53,097 nucleotides of DNA from Candidatus Aenigmatarchaeota archaeon (GTDB lineage Archaea > Aenigmatarchaeota > Aenigmatarchaeia > QMZP01). The stretch covers positions 1-53,097 of the forward strand of contig JACPNN010000006.1 in NCBI GenBank assembly GCA_016185435.1, written 5' to 3'. Under the pieces are notes generated by a model that had not been told where the DNA came from, did not search any database, and saw only the letters and a program-made list of their open reading frames with translations. The position numbers were made by a program, and so were the translations under genes. Positions within the stretch are counted from its first letter, which is position 1. Each line of letters begins with the position of its first letter. Shown piece by piece: positions 6,409-15,063 of this stretch.

Positions 6409-8307
6409 CTATCGCAATCTGACAGATTCCAGGTTGTTCGGCACCAGCGTCTCTGCCCTGAAGACCTTGTGGACGTCTCTTGCAAGCTCAAAACACTTCT
6501 TCTCCTCGCCGTGGTTGAAGATGACCCTTTCAGGCTTGGAAGCTATATTGTACAGGTAGCCCATAAGCTGGTTCCTGCCCGAGTGGCCGCTCAGGCCTTT
6601 TATCGTCTCTATCTGCAGCTTTATTTCAAGGGTTCTTGTCCTGCCCTCAGAGGATTTTATTGGAAGCTCCCTCCATCCCCTCTGTATCTTTCCTCCGAGG
6701 GTAAACTCCCCCTGGTATCCCACAAAAAGAAGCAGGTTCTTTTCATTTGGGGCCAGGCCCTTCAGGTATTCTACTGAGGGGCCTCCTATAAGCATACCTG
6801 AGGTGGCAAGGATTATGCATGGCTCTGTCGAGTCGATTATCCCGTCCCTGTCTTTTGGCGAAACCCTGTGGAAGATGTCGGAAAGGAAAGGGTTTTCCCC
6901 GTAATGGAATATCTTCTTCTGCATGTAGCTGGAAAGATATTCCGGATATGCTGTATGTATAGCTGTTGCATCCCATATCATGCCCTCAAGATAAACGGGA
7001 CAGTCAAATTGCTTTTCTGCATGGCCATTCGCAAGGATGGCCATTATCTCCTGGCCCCTTCCGACACCGAAGACAGGTATCAGGACCTTGCCGCCATTGG
7101 CTATTGTCCTTCCTATGATATCGAAAAAGCTGGCCTCTATCTCCCTCCTGTTGGGGACTATGTCGTCTGCTGAGCCGTATGTTGACTCCATGATGAGCGT
7201 CTCGATCCTCTGGAAATCCTTGTAGGCGGGGTCGAAAAGCCTGGATACGCCGAACTTGAAATCGGCCCCATAGACGAGGTTGTGCAGGCCATCTCCTATA
7301 TGCAGGTGGACCATGCTGCTGCCCAAAAGGTGGCCGGCCGGCTGGAATGTGAGCCTTAAGTCAGAGGTAATATCAGACACTTCTCCATATTCAAGGGTTA
7401 TGGAGTGCTTGACTGCTTTTTCAACAGACTTCTTTGTGTATTTAATCTCTCTGCCCTCTCTTTGGTTTACATCCAGAAAGTCCATGCAGAGCAGGACCAT
7501 AAGGTCGCGGGTTGGAGGGGTGCAATATAACGGCCCTTTGTATCCCAGTTCGTACAGGTAGGGTATGAGGCCTGAATGGTCAAGATGGGCATGGCTCAGT
7601 ATGACAGCATCAAGTTTTTCTATGCTGAATTCAGGGGCGTCAAAGTATGGTATGGCATCCTTGCCGCCGGCGCCAACATTCACGCCGCAGTCCATCATGA
7701 CCGTGGAGTATTGTGTCTGCAAAAGCAGGCAGCTCCTGCCGACTTGCCTGAAGCCTCCCAGGGCGACCAGCCTGACCCATTCCTTTCTCCTGTCATCGCC
7801 TGATGCCTGGGGTGTGTTAATGAACTGCCCCACCCTGTTCAAAAATGTCTTGCGATAGTCAATCTCGGAGTGAAGAAGATTCCTCACAGCGCGGACTATT
7901 TTAGACTCTATCGCTGGAGCCCTTTCAATTTTAGGCAGCCAGCATGTCTTATCCCTTATCATCCTGTATGTCATGCCTGCCTTGCCTATCACCAGCCCGG
8001 GCTTCTTTGCCTCTATAACAACTTTGCCAAGCTCTGGCTCGAAATATATGGCCGCAATCTGCGCCTCTTTAGGGACGATGTCTTCAATTATCTTCTTTGT
8101 TTCCTCCTCGCCCTCGACAATGGTGAGATCAGGCCTGATCTCAATTCTCTTTTTCAGATCCCGCACAATATCTTTTATGAAATCCTCGCTTGTTCTGAAG
8201 AATTCCTTGTTCTTCGTATACAGGACTATCTCTGACCCTTCGAATTTGACCTCTGTTATTTCCGCATCTGCCGGAAGCCTCGTCTCTAGTTCTTTCAGAA
8301 TAGACAT
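6409..8307 (-). CDS. fttA: FttA/aCPSF1 transcription termination ribonuclease
   Basis: A 632-residue KH-metallo-beta-lactamase-beta-CASP nuclease. In other archaea this enzyme cleaves nascent RNA after U-rich tracts and ends transcription. N-terminal KH domains cover about residues 1-145 (GLVIGKAGMTYRMIRD is a KH GXXG loop region). The MBL domain starts near 180 and carries HAHLDHSG at 239-246. The beta-CASP insert and the final motifs (GLSGHSGRNQL, and HGEEKKC near the end) complete the active site. Length matches the family (about 630-640). It converges with sepF and lies 50 bases downstream of psmB on the same strand. Confidence 0.97.
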   Translation of the reverse strand: MSILKELETRLPADAEITEVKFEGSEIVLYTKNKEFFRTSEDFIKDIVRDLKKRIEIRPDLTIVEGEEETKKIIEDIVPKEAQIAAIYFEPELGKVVIEAKKPGLVIGKAGMTYRMIRDKTCWLPKIERAPAIESKIVRAVRNLLHSEIDYRKTFLNRVGQFINTPQASGDDRRKEWVRLVALGGFRQVGRSCLLLQTQYSTVMMDCGVNVGAGGKDAIPYFDAPEFSIEKLDAVILSHAHLDHSGLIPYLYELGYKGPLYCTPPTRDLMVLLCMDFLDVNQREGREIKYTKKSVEKAVKHSITLEYGEVSDITSDLRLTFQPAGHLLGSSMVHLHIGDGLHNLVYGADFKFGVSRLFDPAYKDFQRIETLIMESTYGSADDIVPNRREIEASFFDIIGRTIANGGKVLIPVFGVGRGQEIMAILANGHAEKQFDCPVYLEGMIWDATAIHTAYPEYLSSYMQKKIFHYGENPFLSDIFHRVSPKDRDGIIDSTEPCIILATSGMLIGGPSVEYLKGLAPNEKNLLLFVGYQGEFTLGGKIQRGWRELPIKSSEGRTRTLEIKLQIETIKGLSGHSGRNQLMGYLYNIASKPERVIFNHGEEKKCFELARDVHKVFRAETLVPNNLESVRLR

Positions 8308-8357
8308 ACAATGCCTTGGAAATTTGACATCATGCTGGTAAAATTCAAATTATTGAC

Positions 8358-9002
8358 CTATTTCAAGGCCTCTTCAACTTCCTTTTCAGGGAGTCTCCTG
8401 AAGCCATTTTTATCTATCACAACAACATCTATCCCTGAGCCGCCGCTGGCAATGTCCCTCTGGATTGCAGCCCTTACAGATCTTGCTGCTGTTTTTTTGC
8501 CTTCCTCTGATGATAGCCCTTTCTTGTATTGCTCTTCAAGAACTCCGAAGGCCATTGGGGATCCTGAGCCTGATGAGAAGTATTCGTCCTCCTCCTGTAT
8601 GCTTCCTGAGGGGTCGAATGAGTAAAGCCTGGGCCTGGAGTCGAAGCCGCCGACTATCAGCTGCACATAGTATGGGTAATATCTCCTGCCGTACAGGATA
8701 TTGGCCACAAGGTTTGCGGCTGCCTTTATAGGCACTCTCCTTTCCTCCTGCAGCTCCTGCAGCTTCAGCTCTGCCTTCACTACCTTCTCAAGATGCTGCG
8801 CGTCTCCGACAAGGCCTGCTATTGTCATTCCTATATACTCGTTTATCTGCAGTATTTTTTCAGCTTTCTTGCCTGCGACCAGATATCCCATTGTCACTTT
8901 CCTTTCTGCCGCTAAAACTATCCCATCCCTGCATACAAGCCCGACCGTTGTAGTCCCGGTTTTCCTCAGGCCTTTAGGCATATTTTCAAGCATATCAATC
9001 AA
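8358..9002 (-). CDS. psmB: 20S proteasome beta subunit
   Basis: The catalytic subunit of the archaeal proteasome. A propeptide of 16 residues ends in Gly before the sequence TTTVGLVCRDG, so autocleavage would expose Thr17 as the nucleophile. Lys near 35 (RKV) and the SGSGSPMAFGVLEEQY and GSGIDVVVIDK segments are family hallmarks. Two more in-frame ATGs (residues 4 and 8) could shorten the propeptide. A TTTATAAAC box at 9040-9049 serves it on the minus strand. The alpha subunit and PAN are not nearby. Confidence 0.96.
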   Translation of the reverse strand: MIDMLENMPKGLRKTGTTTVGLVCRDGIVLAAERKVTMGYLVAGKKAEKILQINEYIGMTIAGLVGDAQHLEKVVKAELKLQELQEERRVPIKAAANLVANILYGRRYYPYYVQLIVGGFDSRPRLYSFDPSGSIQEEDEYFSSGSGSPMAFGVLEEQYKKGLSSEEGKKTAARSVRAAIQRDIASGGSGIDVVVIDKNGFRRLPEKEVEEALK

Positions 9003-9111
9003 GAATATCAGAACAAGATTGTTTTAATTAGCTCAGCAGATTTATAAACATATCTTCGGCGTTCTTCTTGCCGGCAGGATGGAAAGCCCGGTTTTGCATT
9101 CCAAAATCAAC

Positions 9112-9122
9112 CTATTTAAAAG
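9112..9122 (+). promoter_or_regulatory. TATA box of the DUF1512 gene
   Basis: CTATTTAAAAG centred near 9117 would start transcription near 9143, ahead of the ATG at 9164. This argues against the longer open frame starting at 9068, which would lie upstream of its own promoter. Confidence 0.5.
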
Positions 9123-9163
9123 GCGGATGGCAAATAATCACAGGCTTTTACTTCAAAAAAAAG

Positions 9164-10378
9164 ATGATTATGTACTTGGCGCAGTTCGGCAGCGGGGCAG
9201 GGCAGGGAGGCGGGGACATACTTGGGGCCATAATACCTTCTGCAATGTTCCTGCTCCTGTTCTTCTATCCAAGAATCGCTTTCAGCCTGCAGATGATGCC
9301 TGCCCTTTCAAGAGTGGCGGATGACCTTGACGCGTTAAGCAGAAAGGGCAGAAAGATTGTTCTCAGGGAGATCTCTGCCAAACCTGACAGGAAAACAGAG
9401 GAGTCTTTGGACAGGTTTTTTGAATTCTTCACCATCATGCCTGTCGACCTTGACAGTTTCGGAATAATAAGGAAGATAGAGCATGTGATTCAGCAGCAGA
9501 AGCAGAGGTTTGACTTATTCTCATCCCATCTTGTCCCCAAGGCAGATGCTGAAAAGAAAGCAAATATCACTATGGGGCTGGCCGGGGGAATAAGCCTTTA
9601 CGGCCTCTCGAAGATGGTGAGGCATTTTGTGGAGATGACCCGCAAGACCAAAAGCTTCTATTTTGCAATGGCATTGCAGATGCAGCTGCCGATGATAGAG
9701 AAGGCTGCCAAGGCTCTTTACAGGGGCACGAAAGCGCTTTCGAGGGGATGGCCGATAGGGGATGGGATAGGGCCATTGGTTGTCGCAAGGATGATGGGAA
9801 ACAGCAAGACAAAGCTGGTTGAGGAAGACACCATAATGGCCAGGAAAAAATTGAAAGGCAGGAATGTTTATCTGATAAAGGCCAAAGGGCCTGGCGGCAG
9901 GCTGGGAAGGCCCGGCAAGGCTTTAGAGTCGCTTTCGAAAAAAATACAAATCGACAAGATAATAACAGTGGATGCTGCGGGAAAGCTTGAGGGGGAGAAG
10001 ACCGGCACGCTTGCAGAAGGCATAGGAGTTGCGATGGGAGGCATAGGAGTGGAGAAAAGCTATATAGAAGATGTTGCTGTGCAGAACAGGATACCTTTTG
10101 ATGCAGTCGTGGTTAAAATGAGCCATGAGCAGGCTATCTCTCCCATGAGAAAACGGATAAAGGATTCCATCCCGAAAGTTATTGAAAGCATAGAAAGGAT
10201 GGCAGATGAGACAAAGAAGCATGATGCCAATATCGCAATAATTGGCGTCGGGAATACATCCGGTGTTGGGAATTCGATATCTGAAGCGGAAAAGGCCTTC
10301 AAGTGGATTGACACATATGAGAAGAGGTATAAAGAGAGGATGAAGAATCAGAAAAAAAAGAAGCGCTTTAGGCTATGA
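9164..10378 (+). CDS. DUF1512 family protein
   Basis: A 404-residue archaeal protein of the DUF1512 family, function unknown. Residues about 20-40 form one hydrophobic segment (IPSAMFLLLFFYPRIAF), suggesting an N-terminal membrane anchor with a large cytosolic part. The C-terminal two thirds contain GPGGRLGRPGKALESL, TVDAAGKLEGEKTG, a Gly-rich stretch (GIGVAMGGIGVEK) and GVGNTSGVGNSI, which look like nucleotide- or phosphate-binding loops, although no known fold is claimed. The C-terminus is very basic. It is divergent from psmB and followed 46 bases later by endonuclease Q. Confidence 0.8.
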   Translation: MIMYLAQFGSGAGQGGGDILGAIIPSAMFLLLFFYPRIAFSLQMMPALSRVADDLDALSRKGRKIVLREISAKPDRKTEESLDRFFEFFTIMPVDLDSFGIIRKIEHVIQQQKQRFDLFSSHLVPKADAEKKANITMGLAGGISLYGLSKMVRHFVEMTRKTKSFYFAMALQMQLPMIEKAAKALYRGTKALSRGWPIGDGIGPLVVARMMGNSKTKLVEEDTIMARKKLKGRNVYLIKAKGPGGRLGRPGKALESLSKKIQIDKIITVDAAGKLEGEKTGTLAEGIGVAMGGIGVEKSYIEDVAVQNRIPFDAVVVKMSHEQAISPMRKRIKDSIPKVIESIERMADETKKHDANIAIIGVGNTSGVGNSISEAEKAFKWIDTYEKRYKERMKNQKKKKRFRL

Positions 10379-10423
10379 CTTTTGCCTGATTCTATTATAA
10401 ACCTTGGAAACAATATCTGGCCT

Positions 10424-11689
10424 ATGAGGCTGATTGCCGATCTGCATATACATTCCAGATTTAGCAGGGGCTGCAGCAAGGATATTACCCTCAAGAATCT
10501 TGAACGCTACTCGAGAATGAAAGGCGTAGATATGCTCGGGACAGGCGATTTCACTCACCCCGTATGGTTCTCGGAGCTCAGAAAAGAGCTGACGGAAGAG
10601 GACGGCATACTGAAATCAGGGACAGGCTTCAGTTTCATGCTGCAGGTGGAGATATCCAACATATACAAGCAGGGCGGGAAGGTAAGGAGAATACACAATA
10701 TCATCCTTGCTCCGGGTTTCGAGACAGCCGGGCAGATAAATGACTGGCTTTTGAAGAAAGGCAGGCTTGATTATGACGGCAGGCCGATCTTTGGCTTTGA
10801 CTGCATGGAGCTTGTCGACGGCCTCTTTTCCATATCCAGGGATATAGCTGTAATCCCCGCCCATGTATGGACGCCCCATTTCGGGCTGTTTGGATCGCTT
10901 TCAGGCTTTGATTCGCTGGAAGAGTGCTTTGGGGACCGCTCAAAAAATATCTTTGCTGTTGAGACAGGACTCAGCAGCACGCCTTCGATGAACTGGAGGG
11001 TTGAGGATTTGGATGGCATTTCCCTTGTTTCTTTTTCGGATGCACATTCCCATTATCCCTGGAGACTGGGCAGGGAGGCCTGCATCTTTGATATTGAAAG
11101 GCCGACCTATCACAGGATTGTGGAAGCGATAAGGGAAAGGGACAGAAAAGCGTTTACAGGCACGATAGAGTTTTTCCCCGAAGAGGGAAAATACCATTAC
11201 GACGGGCATAGGGATTGTGGCGTGTGCCTGAAGCCTGAGGAATCAGAAAAATTGAACGGCATATGCCCTAAATGCAAAAGGAAGATGACTCTGGGCGTAT
11301 TGAACAGGATAGAGGAACTGGCTTCCAGGGAAGAGGGTTTTAGGCATGAAGGGTCATTGTATTTCAAATCCCTCATACCCCTGTCTGAAATTATAGCGCA
11401 TGCCAAGGGTTGCCAGCCGTTTTCAAAGAAGGCGTGGGAGACATACTCTCAGCTCATAAAGTCCTTTGGGACTGAATACCGGGTTTTATTGGATGCGGAT
11501 TTGGAATCCCTGAAAAATGCAGCAGACGGGCATGTGGCAAAGGCCATAACTGATGTCAGGGAAGGCAGGGTGAGCTTCAGGCCGGGCTATGACGGCCTTT
11601 ACGGCCTGCCTGATATCAGAAGGAAAGAAGCCTTGCCGCAGAAAAGGCAGAAAGCAGATAAGGTTCAGAGAAGCATTTCTGACTTTTGA
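10424..11689 (+). CDS. endoQ: Endonuclease Q (PHP-type DNA repair nuclease) with PIP box
   Basis: A 421-residue PHP-superfamily protein. The first PHP motif is DLHIHSRFS (His8, His10); later metal-site residues include GTGDFTHP, VIPAHVWTP and SFSDAHSH. A zinc ribbon lies at Cys265, 268, 281 and 284. This architecture matches endonuclease Q, which nicks DNA 5' of deaminated bases and abasic sites. The last seven residues, QRSISDF (415-421), fit the PCNA-interacting QxxIxxF pattern, in line with reports that EndoQ works with PCNA. The ATG at 10424 is chosen because a TATTATAAAC box at 10393-10402 is 26 bases upstream and the longer frame begins with TTG. Confidence 0.88.
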   Translation: MRLIADLHIHSRFSRGCSKDITLKNLERYSRMKGVDMLGTGDFTHPVWFSELRKELTEEDGILKSGTGFSFMLQVEISNIYKQGGKVRRIHNIILAPGFETAGQINDWLLKKGRLDYDGRPIFGFDCMELVDGLFSISRDIAVIPAHVWTPHFGLFGSLSGFDSLEECFGDRSKNIFAVETGLSSTPSMNWRVEDLDGISLVSFSDAHSHYPWRLGREACIFDIERPTYHRIVEAIRERDRKAFTGTIEFFPEEGKYHYDGHRDCGVCLKPEESEKLNGICPKCKRKMTLGVLNRIEELASREEGFRHEGSLYFKSLIPLSEIIAHAKGCQPFSKKAWETYSQLIKSFGTEYRVLLDADLESLKNAADGHVAKAITDVREGRVSFRPGYDGLYGLPDIRRKEALPQKRQKADKVQRSISDF

Positions 11690-11698
11690 CGTTCCTAA

Positions 11699-12547
11699 TC
11701 AGCTCTCAAACTTTCTGTTGCTTATCTTCACTACAAGGCCTTTCTCGACAAGATAGTTGTAGTCAGCCCTGACCTCAATAACCCTTTCGACAAGGTTTTC
11801 GCTAGCAGTTGTTGTCAGCAGGCAGACAAACTGGTTGTTTCTGCCCTTTGTCAGGTCAAGCTCCAGGGTGGTGCCGCAGTCAGATCTCATTGTGCTGTCC
11901 AGCCTCAGATATACGCTTACCTGCTGCCAGCTGCTCTTATCATAGCATGAGGTCCTGCAGACAGTTCCCCCTCCTGTGTTGTCCACAGAAACCTTTATCG
12001 GAAAGCTGACCTGGCCATTGGAAATGCTCAGCGGGTTCTTGGCCTCCACTGAAAGGGCCACGGGCCCGGAGGTTGAAGTCGAGCTTGACTGCAGGCTTTC
12101 CACAGCCTTTATCCTCCGCATTTCAGAGGCAGGGGCTATATTGATTGACCTTGCCGCTGTCGAGTAATATGTGTATTCAACCCGTATTACGGGTTTATAG
12201 ACAGTTGCAAGGCCTTCAGGCACAGCAGGCGCCCTGTAAGTTATGGAGCAGCTTCTGAATGAGCCGGGCGCTATAACGCTTTCGGCCAGGCTGGAACAAC
12301 TGCCCTGCCTCACATGCCATTCATCAGGGTTAATATTCAGCATCTGCACGCTTCTTATTCTTCCGGGAACGCTTCCTGTGTTGGTAATCTTGAGCTGGAG
12401 TTGGATATCTTCTCCTGACAGCACTATCTGCTCATCGGATTCGAAAACATCTATTATCAGGCCCGATGAGCCGGATTCTGAAGGCTGTATGCAGCCTGAC
12501 AGCAGAAGGGCGGGCAGTATTAGCACAAGGATTTCTCTTCCCATCAT
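11699..12547 (-). CDS. Lipoprotein with beta-sandwich domains (paralogue 1 of 3)
   Basis: A 282-residue exported protein. The N-terminus has a hydrophobic signal ending in the lipobox-like LLLSGC, so Cys19 is probably lipid-modified and the protein anchored outside the membrane. The rest looks like two CARDB/Ig-like beta-sandwich domains (about 30-130 and 155-280; phrases such as LQLKITNTGSVPGRI and FPIKVSVDNTGGGTVC). It is the last of three same-strand genes with the same plan (paralogues at 12591-13508 and 13586-14494), pointing to tandem duplication. Function unknown; a structural or pilus-associated surface role is a guess from the nearby pseudopilin. Confidence 0.72.
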   Translation of the reverse strand: MMGREILVLILPALLLSGCIQPSESGSSGLIIDVFESDEQIVLSGEDIQLQLKITNTGSVPGRIRSVQMLNINPDEWHVRQGSCSSLAESVIAPGSFRSCSITYRAPAVPEGLATVYKPVIRVEYTYYSTAARSINIAPASEMRRIKAVESLQSSSTSTSGPVALSVEAKNPLSISNGQVSFPIKVSVDNTGGGTVCRTSCYDKSSWQQVSVYLRLDSTMRSDCGTTLELDLTKGRNNQFVCLLTTTASENLVERVIEVRADYNYLVEKGLVVKISNRKFES

Positions 12548-12590
12548 ATATATTGTATCTGCAGTAGAAATAATTGCTTTCTCTCTTTTC

Positions 12591-13508
12591 CTACTGTCCT
12601 TTGCCCAGAACCCTTATTGAAGCCTCTTTCTCAGCCCTGTACTTGTAAGACAGCTCTATTTCAACCAGGACCGTTGTCCTTGACCCCGGATTGGGGTTTG
12701 AGCCGGCCCTTACTTCGCATGTTATCTGTGCGCTTTTCCCTCTCCAAAGGTCAACTGCCCCTGATGTGCACTCGTCAAAAGCGGCGCCTGAATTGGTCAA
12801 TGAGAGCTGGCTGGGAAGCCTCAGCCTCATCTGGACAGGGAAATCCCTGTCATCTCCCGGATTGCTGTCAACCAGCGTGCCGCCCTGCTCCCACTGGGTG
12901 TTTGTTATTTCTATTGAAAGCGAAAATGTGTCGTCATTGCCTGATGTTGCGATGTCAGCGGCCTTTATTTCGACAGAAAGGGGTCCTCCGGTTGTGTCTT
13001 TGGTGCCGACATTCAGGCCCCTTCCCTGCAGCTTCAGCCTCCTCAGCTCGTCAAGGTCTACGAGCTCTATTGACTTGACGATTTTTGTCGTGTAATCATA
13101 TTCAACAAGCGCTCTCGGGTGGAATGTAAACTCGCTGCCTCTCTGCAGGTTTTGGGCAACTCCCTTGAATCTTGCTGTTTTGGCCCCTCCTGGGGTGTTC
13201 TGCTCGATGTCCACAGGCACGAGCCTTCCCAGGGGCGCCGCTGATGGCGAAAGCTGCCACAAAGCCGGGTCTATTCCTGATATCTTCGCTATCACGTTTT
13301 CTGCAGGCCTTCTGCCTGTATTCTCAACGCGGACATCGAAGGAGACCCTTTGCCCTGAATCGACTGTATCGAAATCGGAATCAAAGGCATTAATGACGAC
13401 CCCTGCGCCTGGAGTGGCCTTGTCTGAGGGCCCAAGGCAGCCTGAGATTAATACTATTGCAAGAATAGGTAAGATGAGCATCCTTCTTGATTTTCTTTGT
13501 TCTGGCAT
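12591..13508 (-). CDS. Lipoprotein with beta-sandwich domains (paralogue 2 of 3)
   Basis: A 305-residue protein with a basic start (MPEQRKSRR), a hydrophobic signal and the lipobox VLISGC at about residue 23. Two predicted beta-sandwich regions follow, with SFDVRVENTGRRPAENV and LSIEITNTQWEQGG resembling the strands that open CARDB-type domains, and a C-terminal VLVEIELSYKYRAE that parallels the end of its neighbours. The shared layout with paralogues 1 and 3 is clear although sequence identity is low, implying old duplications. Gaps of 43 and 77 bases to the flanking paralogues suit an operon. Confidence 0.72.
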   Translation of the reverse strand: MPEQRKSRRMLILPILAIVLISGCLGPSDKATPGAGVVINAFDSDFDTVDSGQRVSFDVRVENTGRRPAENVIAKISGIDPALWQLSPSAAPLGRLVPVDIEQNTPGGAKTARFKGVAQNLQRGSEFTFHPRALVEYDYTTKIVKSIELVDLDELRRLKLQGRGLNVGTKDTTGGPLSVEIKAADIATSGNDDTFSLSIEITNTQWEQGGTLVDSNPGDDRDFPVQMRLRLPSQLSLTNSGAAFDECTSGAVDLWRGKSAQITCEVRAGSNPNPGSRTTVLVEIELSYKYRAEKEASIRVLGKGQ

Positions 13509-13585
13509 CGCAACCTACTTTATATTATAGGTCAGGCGCCCATTTATATCTTTGAAAAATGGCCGTTGCAGGATTGTATTTGCAC

Positions 13586-14494
13586 TTACATCTTAGGCTT
13601 GACTTTCACTATCACGCTGCTCCTGAATTCATAAATGTAGTCCAGGGTCACTGTTATGAATTCAGTGAACTCTATCCTGCCCTGGGCCTCAGGAACCTTT
13701 ATGGCGCATGCAAAATTAGGGGTCTCCTTTTGTATGAATTTTATTATTCTTTCTTCTTCGCCCTCCTTTGATATGCAGGTATAGAGAGCAGTGGCGAGGC
13801 CATTGCCGTCTGATGACTCAATCTTGATATTGCCTTTGACTGGTATGGCTGTGTCCTTTGGAAAGCCCTGGCCACTGTTTTTTATGTTGAACGTAAGAAT
13901 GGTATTTCCAATTCCGGCAGGAACCGGCTGCACATCATCAACTATCACACGCGGCTTCAGGGGGCCTTCGCCCAATACGACATCTGATGCCTGCTTTCTG
14001 AACCTGCCCTCTTCAAGCCTCCTTTGGTACTCATTCTCATCTATGAAGCTTATGGTTGTCCTTGATGAGGTCTTGTAGGGATAAAGCACCCTTATCTTCA
14101 CCCCGTCTTTGGGACACGTTGTCTCAAGCCTCACAGTGTCCTGGGCCTTCAATGTCCAGCTTGCTTCCTTGACTTCCTTGCCCAGAAGGTCATATGGCCC
14201 CTGGGACGCTGAGCCTTCAAGATTCAGCAGGCCGGGGCAGTAGTCAAACAGCTCCACATGGATGCCTTTGACTGGGGCGTTTAGCCTGTTTTCCACATAT
14301 GCTATTATTTTGGTCGTCTGTTCAGGGGCGATTTCAGAAGGGATAGCCTCAAGGCTTTTGATGACGATGACATCGTCTGTGTATTGTGTTTCGCATGCCG
14401 TCAGGCCGGGGACGCAGACGCCTGAATCGAGACAGCCTGATATCAGGATTACTGGCATTATTAACAAGATTAGATGCCTGCAGGAGGGTGGCAT
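13586..14494 (-). CDS. Lipoprotein with beta-sandwich domains (paralogue 3 of 3)
   Basis: A 302-residue protein, first of the three-gene lipoprotein run. The signal sequence ends in VILISGC (Cys about 21) and is followed by a Cys-bearing segment (VCVPGLTACET). Predicted beta-sandwich domains include AYVENRLNAPVKGIHVEL and LTFNIKNSGQGFPKD; the end FITVTLDYIYEFRSSVIVKV matches the C-terminal pattern of the other two. Its start is 36 bases from the divergent pseudopilin start, and a TATA-like box on the minus strand near 14517 would give a leaderless mRNA. Confidence 0.72.
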   Translation of the reverse strand: MPPSCRHLILLIMPVILISGCLDSGVCVPGLTACETQYTDDVIVIKSLEAIPSEIAPEQTTKIIAYVENRLNAPVKGIHVELFDYCPGLLNLEGSASQGPYDLLGKEVKEASWTLKAQDTVRLETTCPKDGVKIRVLYPYKTSSRTTISFIDENEYQRRLEEGRFRKQASDVVLGEGPLKPRVIVDDVQPVPAGIGNTILTFNIKNSGQGFPKDTAIPVKGNIKIESSDGNGLATALYTCISKEGEEERIIKFIQKETPNFACAIKVPEAQGRIEFTEFITVTLDYIYEFRSSVIVKVKPKM

Positions 14495-14530
14495 AATTAA
14501 ATATGGCCGCTGAAATTTATATTGAAGGAT
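14495..14530. promoter_or_regulatory. Overlapping divergent promoters, lipoprotein run and pseudopilin
   Basis: The 36-base gap holds AATTAAATA near 14500, 26-30 bases before the pseudopilin ATG at 14531, and AATATAAATT (minus strand, near 14517), about 24 bases before the lipoprotein ATG at 14494. Because the boxes interleave, transcription in the two directions probably competes or is co-regulated. Confidence 0.45.
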
Positions 14531-15019
14531 ATGAAAAATGCCAAGGGCCAGATGCTGCTAGAATTTGTAATCGCAGCGCTGATTTTCTTCGGCATCCTCT
14601 TCTTCATTATAAGCCTTCTGAACACCAATGTCAGCAGATACAGCCTCTCGGCTGTGGCAGACAGCCTGGAGTCAAAGGCTGTAAGGGTATCAGAGATGCT
14701 TTTGTCGGAAGGCATGTGGGATAACGGAACTTACTCTCCCGGACTTGTAGCCGGAAGGAATGTGATTGACTATGGCAAGCTTGGCCGGTTCAGGGAATTG
14801 TGTGAAAACAATTACACATATGTCCAGCTGCTGCTCGGCCTGACAACGCAGGGCATGGCAGGGAAAAACGCCAAAGATTTCTACATAAGCATAGATGATG
14901 ACAGAAAAAATGTCATGGAGTGCGGAGGTAAACAGAGGCCTGCGACATCTGCCAACATAAGGCGGTATGCGCTTTCCCAGAACAACACCATTGTTTCGCT
15001 GGATATTTTTGTCTGGTAA
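14531..15019 (+). CDS. Pseudopilin with class III signal peptide
   Basis: A 162-residue protein with MKNAKGQMLLEFVIAALIFF at its start: a short basic leader, a KG/Q cleavage site and a Glu-containing hydrophobic helix, the class III (type IV prepilin-like) signal processed by archaeal prepilin peptidases. The remainder is a soluble domain with no recognised family. The in-frame TTG at 14522 is rejected in favour of ATG 14531. It is divergent from the three lipoprotein genes, and a possible assembly ATPase lies at 46812-48452. Confidence 0.75.
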   Translation: MKNAKGQMLLEFVIAALIFFGILFFIISLLNTNVSRYSLSAVADSLESKAVRVSEMLLSEGMWDNGTYSPGLVAGRNVIDYGKLGRFRELCENNYTYVQLLLGLTTQGMAGKNAKDFYISIDDDRKNVMECGGKQRPATSANIRRYALSQNNTIVSLDIFVW

Positions 15020-15063
15020 CCAGTTAGGCAGACATATAAGTCAAAAAAAGGTATTTTGTAATA

